From: CAZJNX01 sp964547415
Lineage (GTDB): Bacteria > Pseudomonadota > Alphaproteobacteria > Rhizobiales > Amorphaceae
Direction of reading: 5' to 3'
NCBI GenBank assembly: GCA_964547415.1
Contig: CAZJNX010000144.1
Location: 1 to 12,163 of the forward strand
Length of the DNA stretch: 12,163 nt
Shown: positions 6,455 through 11,958 of the stretch, piece by piece
Layout of the letters: each line of letters begins with the position of its first letter
Numbering within the stretch: position 1 is the first letter of the stretch
The notes under the pieces: generated by a model
What the model saw: only the letters and a program-made list of their open reading frames with translations
Told to the model about the DNA's origin: nothing
The model's database searches: none
Program-made: the position numbers and the translations under genes

Positions 6455-7774
6455 TCAGAAGCGGTCGGCGACGGCGGGGGCCACCTTCTCGAAGGCCGCG
6501 ACGATGTCGTCGACGTCGCCGGGCGTGAGGCTGGAGGCGATCGAGAGGATCATGGAGCGGTCGTGGAGGTCGTCGCAGGCGGGAAGGGCGCCGCGGGCGT
6601 AGGAATACCCCTCGGCAAAGGCGTTGGCCGGGTGGGTCCAGGGGAAGCCGTCGCGGCTGTTGGAGCGCCGTTCGACGAGGCTCGGGATGTTGAAGTACCA
6701 GTGCAGGCCGAACTCGCGCATCTTGAGGCACGCGAGGCTGCCCGCGGGGCCGGCGAGGCCTTCCGCACGCAGGGCCTCCACCGCGAAGTCGGCGGCCTGC
6801 GCGCTCTTGAAGGTGGCGATCAGGAACGGGCCGCTGTCGCCCTCGGGGTCCACGATGGTGCGGCAGGCGATGCCCGGCAGCGTCTCGATGCGCTCGCGGA
6901 TCGCCCACTTGGCCGCGCGCATGGCGCCGGTGATCGCGGGGAGCTTGCGCATCTGGGCGAGCGCCATGGCGCCGGCGAGCTCGGACATGCGCGCGCCCTT
7001 GCCCCACAGCTGGCAGGCGGGGTCCGTCACGTCGAGCCGGCCGGCGGGCGTCCTCGGATAGCCGAGGTCGTGGAGGGCGACGATGCGGCGGAACAGGCCA
7101 TCGTCGTCCGTCACGATCATGCCGCCCTCGCCCGCGGTCATGTTCTTGTTGAGCTGGAAGGAGAAGATGGCGATGTCGCCGGTGCGCCCCACGGCGCGGC
7201 CCTTGAACGAGCCGCCCGAGGCCTGGGCGCAGTCCTCGATGATGGCGAGGCCGTTCGCCTTCGCCACCGCCGCCACCTCGTCGAGCCGGCCGGCCGCCCC
7301 GCTCATGTTGACGACGAGGACCGCCCGGCTGTGGGGGCCGATCTTCGCGGCGAGGTCGTCCGGGTCCATGGTGAAGGTGTCGTCGATGTCGACGAGGCGG
7401 GGGATGGCGCCGGCCGTGACCACCGCGCTTGCGCAGGACACCCACAGGTATCCCGGGATCAGCACCTCGTCGCCCGGGCCGAGCGCGAGGGCGGAGGCGG
7501 CGATCGACAGGGCCGCCGTCCCGGACGACACGCCGAGGGCGTGGCGGTGGCCGAACCGCTCGCACCACTCCCGCTCGAGCGTGTCGACCATGCCCTGGAG
7601 GTCCGGACCGTAGAAGCGGAAGGGGCTCCGCGCATCCACCACGGCGTCGATCAGCGCCCGCTCCTCCGCGCCGATGAAATGGGCGCCCGGCAGTTCCCAG
7701 GGGAGCGGCGCGGTGCGCACCGGCTCGCCCCCCTCGATGGCGAGCCTGTTCGTCCGCGCGCCCGTCGCCGTCAT
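6455..7774 (-). CDS. DegT/DnrJ/EryC1/StrS-family PLP-dependent aminotransferase
   Basis: A 439-residue fold-type I PLP enzyme of the family that aminates keto-sugars and keto-cyclitols, usually using glutamine or glutamate as amino donor. Visible marks are the N-terminal LAIEGGEPVRT (11-21), the phosphate-binding SSGTAAL (83-89), IIEDCAQASGG (178-188) with Asp181 for the pyridine nitrogen, and FSFQLNKNMTAGEGG (204-218) with the PLP lysine Lys210. The catalytic lysine is present, so it is an enzyme and not one of the Lys-less regulatory or dehydratase members. The N-terminus and the C-terminal LHDRSMILSIASSLTPGDVD pattern recall the scyllo-inosose/AHBA-type branch, a resemblance from memory. 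The ATG at 7774 follows an excellent GGAGG at 7 bases. It is the first gene of the operon and is paired with a flavoprotein oxidoreductase that could make its keto substrate. Confidence 0.93.
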   Translation of the reverse strand: MTATGARTNRLAIEGGEPVRTAPLPWELPGAHFIGAEERALIDAVVDARSPFRFYGPDLQGMVDTLEREWCERFGHRHALGVSSGTAALSIAASALALGPGDEVLIPGYLWVSCASAVVTAGAIPRLVDIDDTFTMDPDDLAAKIGPHSRAVLVVNMSGAAGRLDEVAAVAKANGLAIIEDCAQASGGSFKGRAVGRTGDIAIFSFQLNKNMTAGEGGMIVTDDDGLFRRIVALHDLGYPRTPAGRLDVTDPACQLWGKGARMSELAGAMALAQMRKLPAITGAMRAAKWAIRERIETLPGIACRTIVDPEGDSGPFLIATFKSAQAADFAVEALRAEGLAGPAGSLACLKMREFGLHWYFNIPSLVERRSNSRDGFPWTHPANAFAEGYSYARGALPACDDLHDRSMILSIASSLTPGDVDDIVAAFEKVAPAVADRF

Positions 7775-8036
7775 GTCCCGTCCTCCCCGGGAAACGCGAA
7801 CGACCACGCTCCGCCCGAAGAAAAGCCTACGCCACGTCTCGCCCGCCGTGCAACTGCCGCCGGCAAGCCCCGTGCAAGGCAGCGCCTCGCCCGGCCGCCG
7901 CCGCGGCGGCCGACGACGAAGGGGCGCCGCCAGCGCTCGACGATGGGGCCTGGCCGGGGCGTTCCGGGCGGCGGTCGCCGCGATTTCGGGAGGGCAGCCG
8001 TCGAACGAACGCGCGCAAGGCAGGCGCAGGCGTTTC

Positions 8037-8066
8037 CATAAATCCAAAGTCATAAAGCAATGACAA
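8037..8066 (-). promoter_or_regulatory. Candidate promoter of the aminotransferase-oxidoreductase-porter operon
   Basis: On the minus strand TTGTCA (8066-8061) is followed after 18 bases by TTTATG (8042-8037), in the most A/T-rich stretch of the gap. The -35 is a good match; the -10 is weak. Transcription from here would give a leader of roughly 255 bases before the aminotransferase ATG, long enough for regulation. No other position upstream of the operon looks more promoter-like. Confidence 0.35.
8049..8064. promoter_or_regulatory. Perfect inverted repeat, possible operator
   Basis: GTCAT-N6-ATGAC, a perfect 5-bp inverted repeat with a 6-base spacer, overlaps the candidate -35 hexamer. Overlap of a dyad with the promoter is typical of repressor operators. 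Two CATAAA copies 14 bases apart (8037-8042 and 8051-8056) overlap the same patch. No regulator gene is in the window, so the cognate protein, if any, is unknown. A 5-bp dyad can arise by chance. Confidence 0.3.
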
Positions 8067-8123
8067 GAAACGACTGCCGTCTCGATCGTCTCCTCCTTCC
8101 CCACCCGTTCCGATCTCCCATCG

Positions 8124-8339
8124 GTGTCGAGCAGGCCGGCGGGACGCGCCGCAGGCTGCCGGGCGGCCGACGCCTCCTCCTTGCCGGCGGCATCGGCCGG
8201 GCCGACGGATGGCGCGCGGGATGACGCGCGGCGCCGCGTGGAGGCGCTTCATGCCCGCTGGCGGTCGGAGGCGGACATCGAGGTTGCCGACCTCATCGCC
8301 CGCCTTGTCGACGCCATCGCGCTCGTGCACGCCAAGTGA
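8124..8339 (+). CDS. Doubtful small ORF, 71 residues
   Basis: It starts with GTG and encodes an alanine/arginine-rich N-terminus followed by a plausible amphipathic helix, ARRRVEALHARWRSEADIEV then ADLIARLVDAIALVHAK, ending at TGA 8337-8339. No Shine-Dalgarno is visible before the GTG and no family is recognised. Random ORFs of this size are common in DNA this rich in G+C. In its favour, the C-terminal half has sensible heptad-like spacing and the stop precedes a different kind of sequence. It could be a small helical protein, the end of a decayed gene, or nothing. Confidence 0.2.
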   Translation: MSSRPAGRAAGCRAADASSLPAASAGPTDGARDDARRRVEALHARWRSEADIEVADLIARLVDAIALVHAK

Positions 8340-8479
8340 GACGCGGCGGGGATGCTCGCCGCCGTGTCCGCGAACGCGGCGTGCTGACCGGCCTCGGTGC
8401 CGTCGGTGGCGTGGAGCTTGCGGCCGCTTCCCGGTTCTTCGGCGCTGAACAAGAACTCCTCGCCCGGCACGCCGTCCTG
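8339..8479 (-). pseudogene. Fragment resembling an ELWxTDGTxxGT-type repeat protein
   Basis: One minus-strand frame reads QDGVPGEEFLFSAEEPGSG, then RKLHATDGTEAG, then QHAAFADTAASIPAAS. This matches the pattern of the ELWxTDGTxAGT repeats found in tandem in large bacterial secreted or surface beta-propeller-like proteins, where a unit typically reads LYFSAxDGxxGxELWxTDGTxAGTxLVxDIxPGS. Glu-Leu-Trp has become Lys-Leu-His and the threonine after AG is Gln. There is room for only one unit between the hemB stop and the point where the match ends. No proper start or second repeat is present, and the frame then runs on in unrelated sequence to 8249. Most likely a relic of a larger gene, or a chance likeness. 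The match was made by memory, not by search. Confidence 0.35.
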
Positions 8480-8519
8480 CGGGCGTCGATCCGCACGGGC
8501 CCACGCGCCGGAAGGGGGG

Positions 8520-8539
8520 CGCCCGGGCCGGGCCGGGCG
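8520..8539. terminator. G+C-only hairpin directly after the hemB stop
   Basis: CGCCCGG (8520-8526) and CCGGGCG (8533-8539) form a perfect 7-bp inverted repeat with a 6-base loop, one base past the hemB TGA. In the hemB transcript it gives a very stable hairpin. No U-tract follows, so it may act with Rho or as a 3'-end stabiliser and not as a classical intrinsic terminator. Confidence 0.45.
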
Positions 8540-8540
8540 G

Positions 8541-9578
8541 TCAGCCGGCCTTGAGGCGCTCGGCCGCCCGCGGGGCGAAGTAGGTGAGGATGCCGTCCGC
8601 CCCCGCGCGGCGGAAGGCCATGAGGCTTTCCATCATCACCTTCTCGCCGTCGATCCAGCCGTTGGCGGCGGCGGCCTCCACCATCGCGTACTCGCCCGAG
8701 ACCTGGTAGGCGAAGGTGGGCACGCCGAAGCGCGCCTTCACCCGGTGGACGATGTCGAGATAGGCGATCCCCGGCTTCACCATCACGAGGTCGGCGGCCT
8801 CCTCGAGGTCGAGTTCCACCTCCCGCAGCGCCTCGTCGGTGTTGGCCGGGTCCATCTGGTAGGTGCGCTTGTCGCCCCGGAGCGCGCCGGACGAGCCGAC
8901 CGCGTCGCGGAACGGCCCGTAGAAGGCGGAGGCGTACTTCGCCGCGTAGGCCATGATCTGGACGTGGGCGAAGCCCGCCCCGTCGAGGGCGCGGCGGATG
9001 GCGCCGATCCGCCCGTCCATCATGTCGGACGGGGCGATCACGTCCGCCCCCGCCTCGGCCTGGACGACGGCCTGGCGGCACAGCCGCGCCACGGTGGCGT
9101 CGTTCACGATCTCCCCGTCCTCGAGGAGGCCGTCGTGGCCGTGGTCGGTGTAGGGATCGAGGGCGACATCGGCGAGGAGGCCCACCTCGGGCACCGCCGC
9201 CTTGATGGCACGCAGCGCGCGGCACACGAGGTTTTCCGGGTTCGTCGCCTCCGAGCCGCCCGCGTCCCGCAGGTGCGGCCGCGTGTAGGGGAAGAGCGCG
9301 ATCACCGGGATGCCGAGCCCGGCCCCGTGCTCGGCCGCGCGGACCGCCTCGTCCACCGACAGGCGCTCCACCCCGGGCATGGACGGCACGGGCTCGCGCA
9401 CCTTCTCCCCGTCCACCACGAAGATCGGCCAGATGAGGTCGTCCACCGTGAGCGTCGTCTCGCGCACCAGGCGGCGGGACCAGTCGGTGCGCCGGTTGCG
9501 CCGCATCCGCCGGCCCTTGAGGAGGCTCGACATGTCCGGCACGGTCTCGTCGAAGGGGGGGCGGGTCGGAATGTTCAC
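8541..9578 (-). CDS. hemB: Delta-aminolevulinic acid dehydratase (porphobilinogen synthase)
   Basis: Condenses two 5-aminolevulinate molecules to porphobilinogen in tetrapyrrole (haem) synthesis, in the cytoplasm. The 345-residue protein shows RMRRNRR (24-30), typical of the family, and both active-site lysines: Lys214 (YAAKYASAFYGP) and the Schiff-base Lys268 (VMVKPG). The metal loop DVALDPYTDHGHDG (137-150) has Ala, Asp and Asp where zinc-type enzymes have three Cys, so this is a zinc-independent, magnesium-type HemB like those of Pseudomonas and Bradyrhizobium. GTG at 9578 is chosen for length; ATG at 9533 (330 residues, no Shine-Dalgarno) is an alternative. The leader before the GTG is a purine-only run. 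The gene is divergent from the sulfur-amino-acid enzyme gene with a 217-base gap and stands alone. Confidence 0.96.
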   Translation of the reverse strand: MNIPTRPPFDETVPDMSSLLKGRRMRRNRRTDWSRRLVRETTLTVDDLIWPIFVVDGEKVREPVPSMPGVERLSVDEAVRAAEHGAGLGIPVIALFPYTRPHLRDAGGSEATNPENLVCRALRAIKAAVPEVGLLADVALDPYTDHGHDGLLEDGEIVNDATVARLCRQAVVQAEAGADVIAPSDMMDGRIGAIRRALDGAGFAHVQIMAYAAKYASAFYGPFRDAVGSSGALRGDKRTYQMDPANTDEALREVELDLEEAADLVMVKPGIAYLDIVHRVKARFGVPTFAYQVSGEYAMVEAAAANGWIDGEKVMMESLMAFRRAGADGILTYFAPRAAERLKAG

Positions 9579-9583
9579 GGGGC

Positions 9584-9604
9584 GTCTCTCTCTTTTCTCT
9601 CCCG
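9584..9604 (-). promoter_or_regulatory. Purine-only leader tract before hemB
   Basis: On the hemB coding strand the bases just before the start form an almost unbroken G/A run of about 20 bases (GGGAGAGAAAAGAGAGAGA), ending about 6 bases before the GTG. It contains only partial Shine-Dalgarno matches (GAGAG, GGGAG), so the start may be read through a diffuse purine-rich ribosome standby region. It is one of the few low-complexity A-containing stretches in the window. Confidence 0.4.
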
Positions 9605-9681
9605 AAGGGCAGGGTAACACCCGCCGGGGCGCCACGAAAGGCGCCGCACCGATGGCGGGTCGCCCGGGGCTCTCGGACCGG

Positions 9682-9705
9682 CCCGGCCCGGACCGACGGG
9701 CCGGG
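9682..9705. other. Perfect 9-bp inverted repeat in the hemB / gamma-synthase divergent gap
   Basis: CCCGGCCCG (9682-9690) and CGGGCCGGG (9697-9705) are exact reverse complements around the loop GACCGA. It lies midway between two divergent genes. It may be an operator-like dyad, a hairpin in the leader of the rightward gene, or a chance product of G+C-rich DNA. No promoter hexamers could be assigned near it with confidence. Confidence 0.4.
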
Positions 9706-9754
9706 ACGAAGGCCAACGGGCGGGGACGGGTCCCGCGCGGCCCGGCATGAGCGC

Positions 9755-9772
9755 GGTGGCCGCAAGGCCGCC
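9755..9772 (+). other. GNRA-capped hairpin in the leader of the gamma-synthase gene
   Basis: GGTGGCC (9755-9761) pairs with GGCCGCC (9766-9772), six Watson-Crick pairs plus one U-G, closed by a GCAA tetraloop. It ends 23 bases before the ATG at 9796, just upstream of the Shine-Dalgarno AAAGGA. The form is that of a real RNA hairpin, but it does not match the SAM-II or other riboswitch layouts known to precede sulfur-amino-acid genes in alphaproteobacteria. Confidence 0.35.
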
Positions 9773-9795
9773 GGCCGACAACGGAAAGGACTGGA

Positions 9796-10965
9796 ATGAA
9801 TCGGAGGGACGCGGGCGCCAGGCGCGCCACCATCGCCGCCACCGCCGCGGGACAGGGGGACGACGCCACGGGCGGCGTCGTCGGCGCGATCCACCCCGCC
9901 ACCACCTTCGAGCGCGCTCCCGACTACGGGCGCGACGGAGCGACCCTCGTCTACGGGCGGGACGACGACCCGACCGTCCGGGAGGCCGAGCGCGTGATCG
10001 CCGCCCTCGAGGGGGCCGCCGACGTGCGCCTGTTCGCCTCCGGGATGGCCGCCATCGCCGCCCTCGTGCGCCAGACGCCGCCCGGCGGCACCCTCCTCCT
10101 CCAGGCGGGCACCTACTACGGCACCAGCGTCTTCGCCCGCCGCCTCGCGGACACCGGGGCGATCCGCCTCTCGAGCTACGACGCGACCGACCCGGCGAGC
10201 CTCGAGGCCGCCCTCCGCGCCGTCGACGACCGGCCCGCCCCGCCGATCGTTCTGTGCGAGACGCCGTCGAACCCGTGGCTCGCCGTCGCCGACATCGCCG
10301 CCCTGTCCGCGGTCGCGCGGACGGGCGGGGCGCGCCTTGCGGTTGATTCCACCGCCGCCACGCCGATCCTCACCCGCCCGCTGGAGCACGGGGCGGACAT
10401 CGTGATCCACTCCGCCACCAAGGCGCTCAACGGCCACTCGGACGTCCTCGCGGGCGCCCTCGCCACGGCCGATCCGGACGATCCGCTGTGGCAGGGCATC
10501 CTCGCCGAGCGCGGCGGGGCGGGGGCCGTCCTCTCCCCCTTCTCCGCCTTCCTGCTGACGCGGGGGATGCGCACGCTGGCGCTCAGGGTCGACGCCCAGT
10601 GCCGCAACGCCCTCGCCATCGCCCGCTACCTCGCCGCCCATCCGGCCGTCGCCGCCGTGCGCTACCCGGGCCTGCCGGACCATCCGGGCCACGCCGTCGC
10701 GCGGCGGCAGATGGAGGGCGGCTTCGGTGGCCTGTTGTCGTTCGACCTGAAGGACCGGGAGACGGCGCTCGCCGTCGCCGCCCGCGTGCGGCTCGTGAAG
10801 CGTGCCACCTCCCTCGGCGGCGTGGAGAGCCTCGTCGAGCACCGCGCCTCCGTGGAGCACCCCTCGACGGCGATGCCGGGAACGCTCCTGCGCCTGTCCG
10901 CCGGCATCGAGGCGGAGGAGGACCTTCTCGCCGACCTGGAAGCGGCCCTCTCCCCCTTCACCTGA
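9796..10965 (+). CDS. Cys/Met-metabolism PLP enzyme (cystathionine gamma-synthase / gamma-lyase family)
   Basis: A 389-residue cytoplasmic PLP enzyme of trans-sulfuration-type chemistry. Marks in order are YGRDDDPT (53-60, the phosphate-binding Tyr and Arg donated across the dimer), FASGMAAIAAL (80-90), TYYGTSVF (106-113, PLP-stacking Tyr), CETPSNP (154-160), VDSTAATPIL (183-192, with Asp184), HSATKALNGHSDV (205-217, with the PLP Lys209), TSLGGVESLVEH (338-349) and LLRLSAGIE (364-372, substrate carboxylate Arg366). All catalytic positions are present. The usual VDNTFATP is VDSTAATP and YSRxxNPT is YGRDDDPT, so it is somewhat divergent. Synthase, gamma-lyase, beta-lyase or sulfhydrylase activity cannot be told apart by eye. 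The ATG is preceded by AAGGA at about 7 bases. The next gene follows 60 bases later on the same strand, probably co-transcribed. Confidence 0.9.
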   Translation: MNRRDAGARRATIAATAAGQGDDATGGVVGAIHPATTFERAPDYGRDGATLVYGRDDDPTVREAERVIAALEGAADVRLFASGMAAIAALVRQTPPGGTLLLQAGTYYGTSVFARRLADTGAIRLSSYDATDPASLEAALRAVDDRPAPPIVLCETPSNPWLAVADIAALSAVARTGGARLAVDSTAATPILTRPLEHGADIVIHSATKALNGHSDVLAGALATADPDDPLWQGILAERGGAGAVLSPFSAFLLTRGMRTLALRVDAQCRNALAIARYLAAHPAVAAVRYPGLPDHPGHAVARRQMEGGFGGLLSFDLKDRETALAVAARVRLVKRATSLGGVESLVEHRASVEHPSTAMPGTLLRLSAGIEAEEDLLADLEAALSPFT

Positions 10966-11025
10966 CAGGCGCCGCCCCGTCCGCTATCAAGCGCCCGAGG
11001 GACACCGACAGGCGAGGAGACGGAC

Positions 11026-11901
11026 ATGGCGAGCGTTGCTTTCATCGGCCTCGGGGTGATGGGCTACCCGATGGCCGGCCACCTGAAGACCCGCGGCGGC
11101 CACGACGTCGCCGTCTACAACCGCACCATGGCCCGCGCGGAAAAATGGGTGGGCGAGTTCGGCGGCCGCGCCGCGCCGACGCCGAAGGCGGCCGCCCGGG
11201 ACGCGGACTTCGTGTTCTGTTGCGTCGGCAACGACGACGACCTGCGCGCGGTCACCCTCGGCCCCGACGGCGCCTTCCACGGCATGGCCGAGGGCGCCGT
11301 CTTCATCGACAACACCACCGCCTCGGCCGAGATCGCCCGGGAGCTCGCGGCCGAGGCGAAGGCGCGCGGCTTCTCCTTCCTCGACGCGCCGGTCTCGGGC
11401 GGCCAGGCGGGGGCGGAGAACGGGCAGCTCACCGTCATGGTGGGGGGCGAGGAGGCCGTCTTCGAGCGGGCGCGCCCGGTGATCGACTGCTACGCCCGCA
11501 TGGTCGGTCTCATGGGCGAGACCGGGGCGGGCCAGCTCACCAAGATGGTGAACCAGATCTGCATCGCGGGCGTCGTCCAGGGCCTGTCGGAGGCGATCCA
11601 CTTCGGCAAGAACGCCGGCCTCGACATCGAGAAGGTGATCTCGGTCATCTCCAAGGGCGCGGCCCAGTCCTGGCAGATGGAGAATCGCTGGAGCGCGATG
11701 GTCGCGGGCGAGTTCGCCTTCGGCTTCGCCGTCGACTGGATGCGCAAGGATCTCGCGATCGTGCTCGACGAGGCGCGGCGGAACGAGGCGCGGCTGCCGC
11801 TGACGGCGCTCGTCGACCAGTTCTACGGCGACGTCCAGGCGATGGGCGGCGGTCGCTGGGACACCTGCTCCCTCGTCGCCCGGCTCGACCGCGAGGGCTG
11901 A
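11026..11901 (+). CDS. 3-hydroxyisobutyrate dehydrogenase-family NAD(P)-dependent reductase
   Basis: A 291-residue beta-hydroxyacid dehydrogenase. The N-terminal Rossmann motif is FIGLGVMGYPMAGHL (6-20). The cofactor loop VYNRT (30-34) has Arg after Asn where the 2'-phosphate of NADP would sit, suggesting NADP(H). The substrate motif is DAPVSGG (120-126), the catalytic lysine is Lys173 in GAGQLTKMVNQ (167-177) with Asn176, and a second conserved lysine is in MRKDL (239-243). Length and spacing are those of the family. Members oxidise 3-hydroxyisobutyrate, reduce tartronate or succinic semialdehyde, or reduce glyoxylate, and sequence motifs here do not single one out. The start has GAGGAG about 8 bases upstream. 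It is probably co-transcribed with the preceding PLP enzyme; no shared pathway is evident. Confidence 0.9.
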   Translation: MASVAFIGLGVMGYPMAGHLKTRGGHDVAVYNRTMARAEKWVGEFGGRAAPTPKAAARDADFVFCCVGNDDDLRAVTLGPDGAFHGMAEGAVFIDNTTASAEIARELAAEAKARGFSFLDAPVSGGQAGAENGQLTVMVGGEEAVFERARPVIDCYARMVGLMGETGAGQLTKMVNQICIAGVVQGLSEAIHFGKNAGLDIEKVISVISKGAAQSWQMENRWSAMVAGEFAFGFAVDWMRKDLAIVLDEARRNEARLPLTALVDQFYGDVQAMGGGRWDTCSLVARLDREG

Positions 11902-11919
11902 GGGAGCGCCGTTCCCGCC

Positions 11920-11958
11920 CCGCCGCGCGCCCGGTCCGGGCGGGCCGGCGCGCGGCGG
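11920..11958. terminator. Bidirectional terminator-like 12-bp inverted repeat between convergent genes
   Basis: CCGCCGCGCGCC (11920-11931) and GGCGCGCGGCGG (11947-11958) are perfect 12-base reverse complements around a 15-base loop. They fill most of the 57-base gap between the convergent dehydrogenase and LysM genes, with the right arm touching the LysM stop codon. The symmetric position supports termination in both directions. No U-tract is seen on either side, so efficiency may depend on Rho or on the hairpin alone. Confidence 0.6.

Larger units (their letters stand above)
7775..8540. other. Long, largely non-coding gap between the operon and hemB
   Basis: About 770 bases without a convincing gene. 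From 7775 to 8030 the sequence is G+C-rich with no recognisable protein in any frame and is probably the 5' leader of the aminotransferase operon. From about 8031 to 8072 there is a distinctly A/T-rich patch, unusual for this window, holding promoter-like sequence and an inverted repeat. From 8124 to 8339 a doubtful plus-strand ORF is seen. From 8339 to 8479 the minus strand carries a remnant-like protein fragment, followed by a G+C hairpin next to the hemB stop. These are listed separately. Confidence 0.6.

Noticed and set aside
6396..7568. Upstream in-frame extension of the oxidoreductase to 888 codons
   Set aside because: The extra N-terminal part overlaps the aminotransferase in another frame and is Arg/Pro-rich; the FAD motif needs only a short N-terminus, which the ATG at 6395 supplies.
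7894..7914. Palindromic GCC/GGC run in the operon leader
   Set aside because: The perfect dyad (14 bases) consists only of G and C triplet-like repeats and is expected by chance at this composition.
9606..9795. SAM-II or another known riboswitch before the gamma-synthase gene
   Set aside because: The visible hairpins do not fit the short pseudoknot layout of SAM-II, and the region lacks its A/U-rich conserved segments.
8293..10860. An 855-codon open frame on the minus strand across hemB and the gamma-synthase gene
   Set aside because: It is antisense or out of frame to two clearly conserved enzymes, is rich in Arg/Gly/Pro/Ala of the kind produced by G+C-rich shadows, and shows no family motif.
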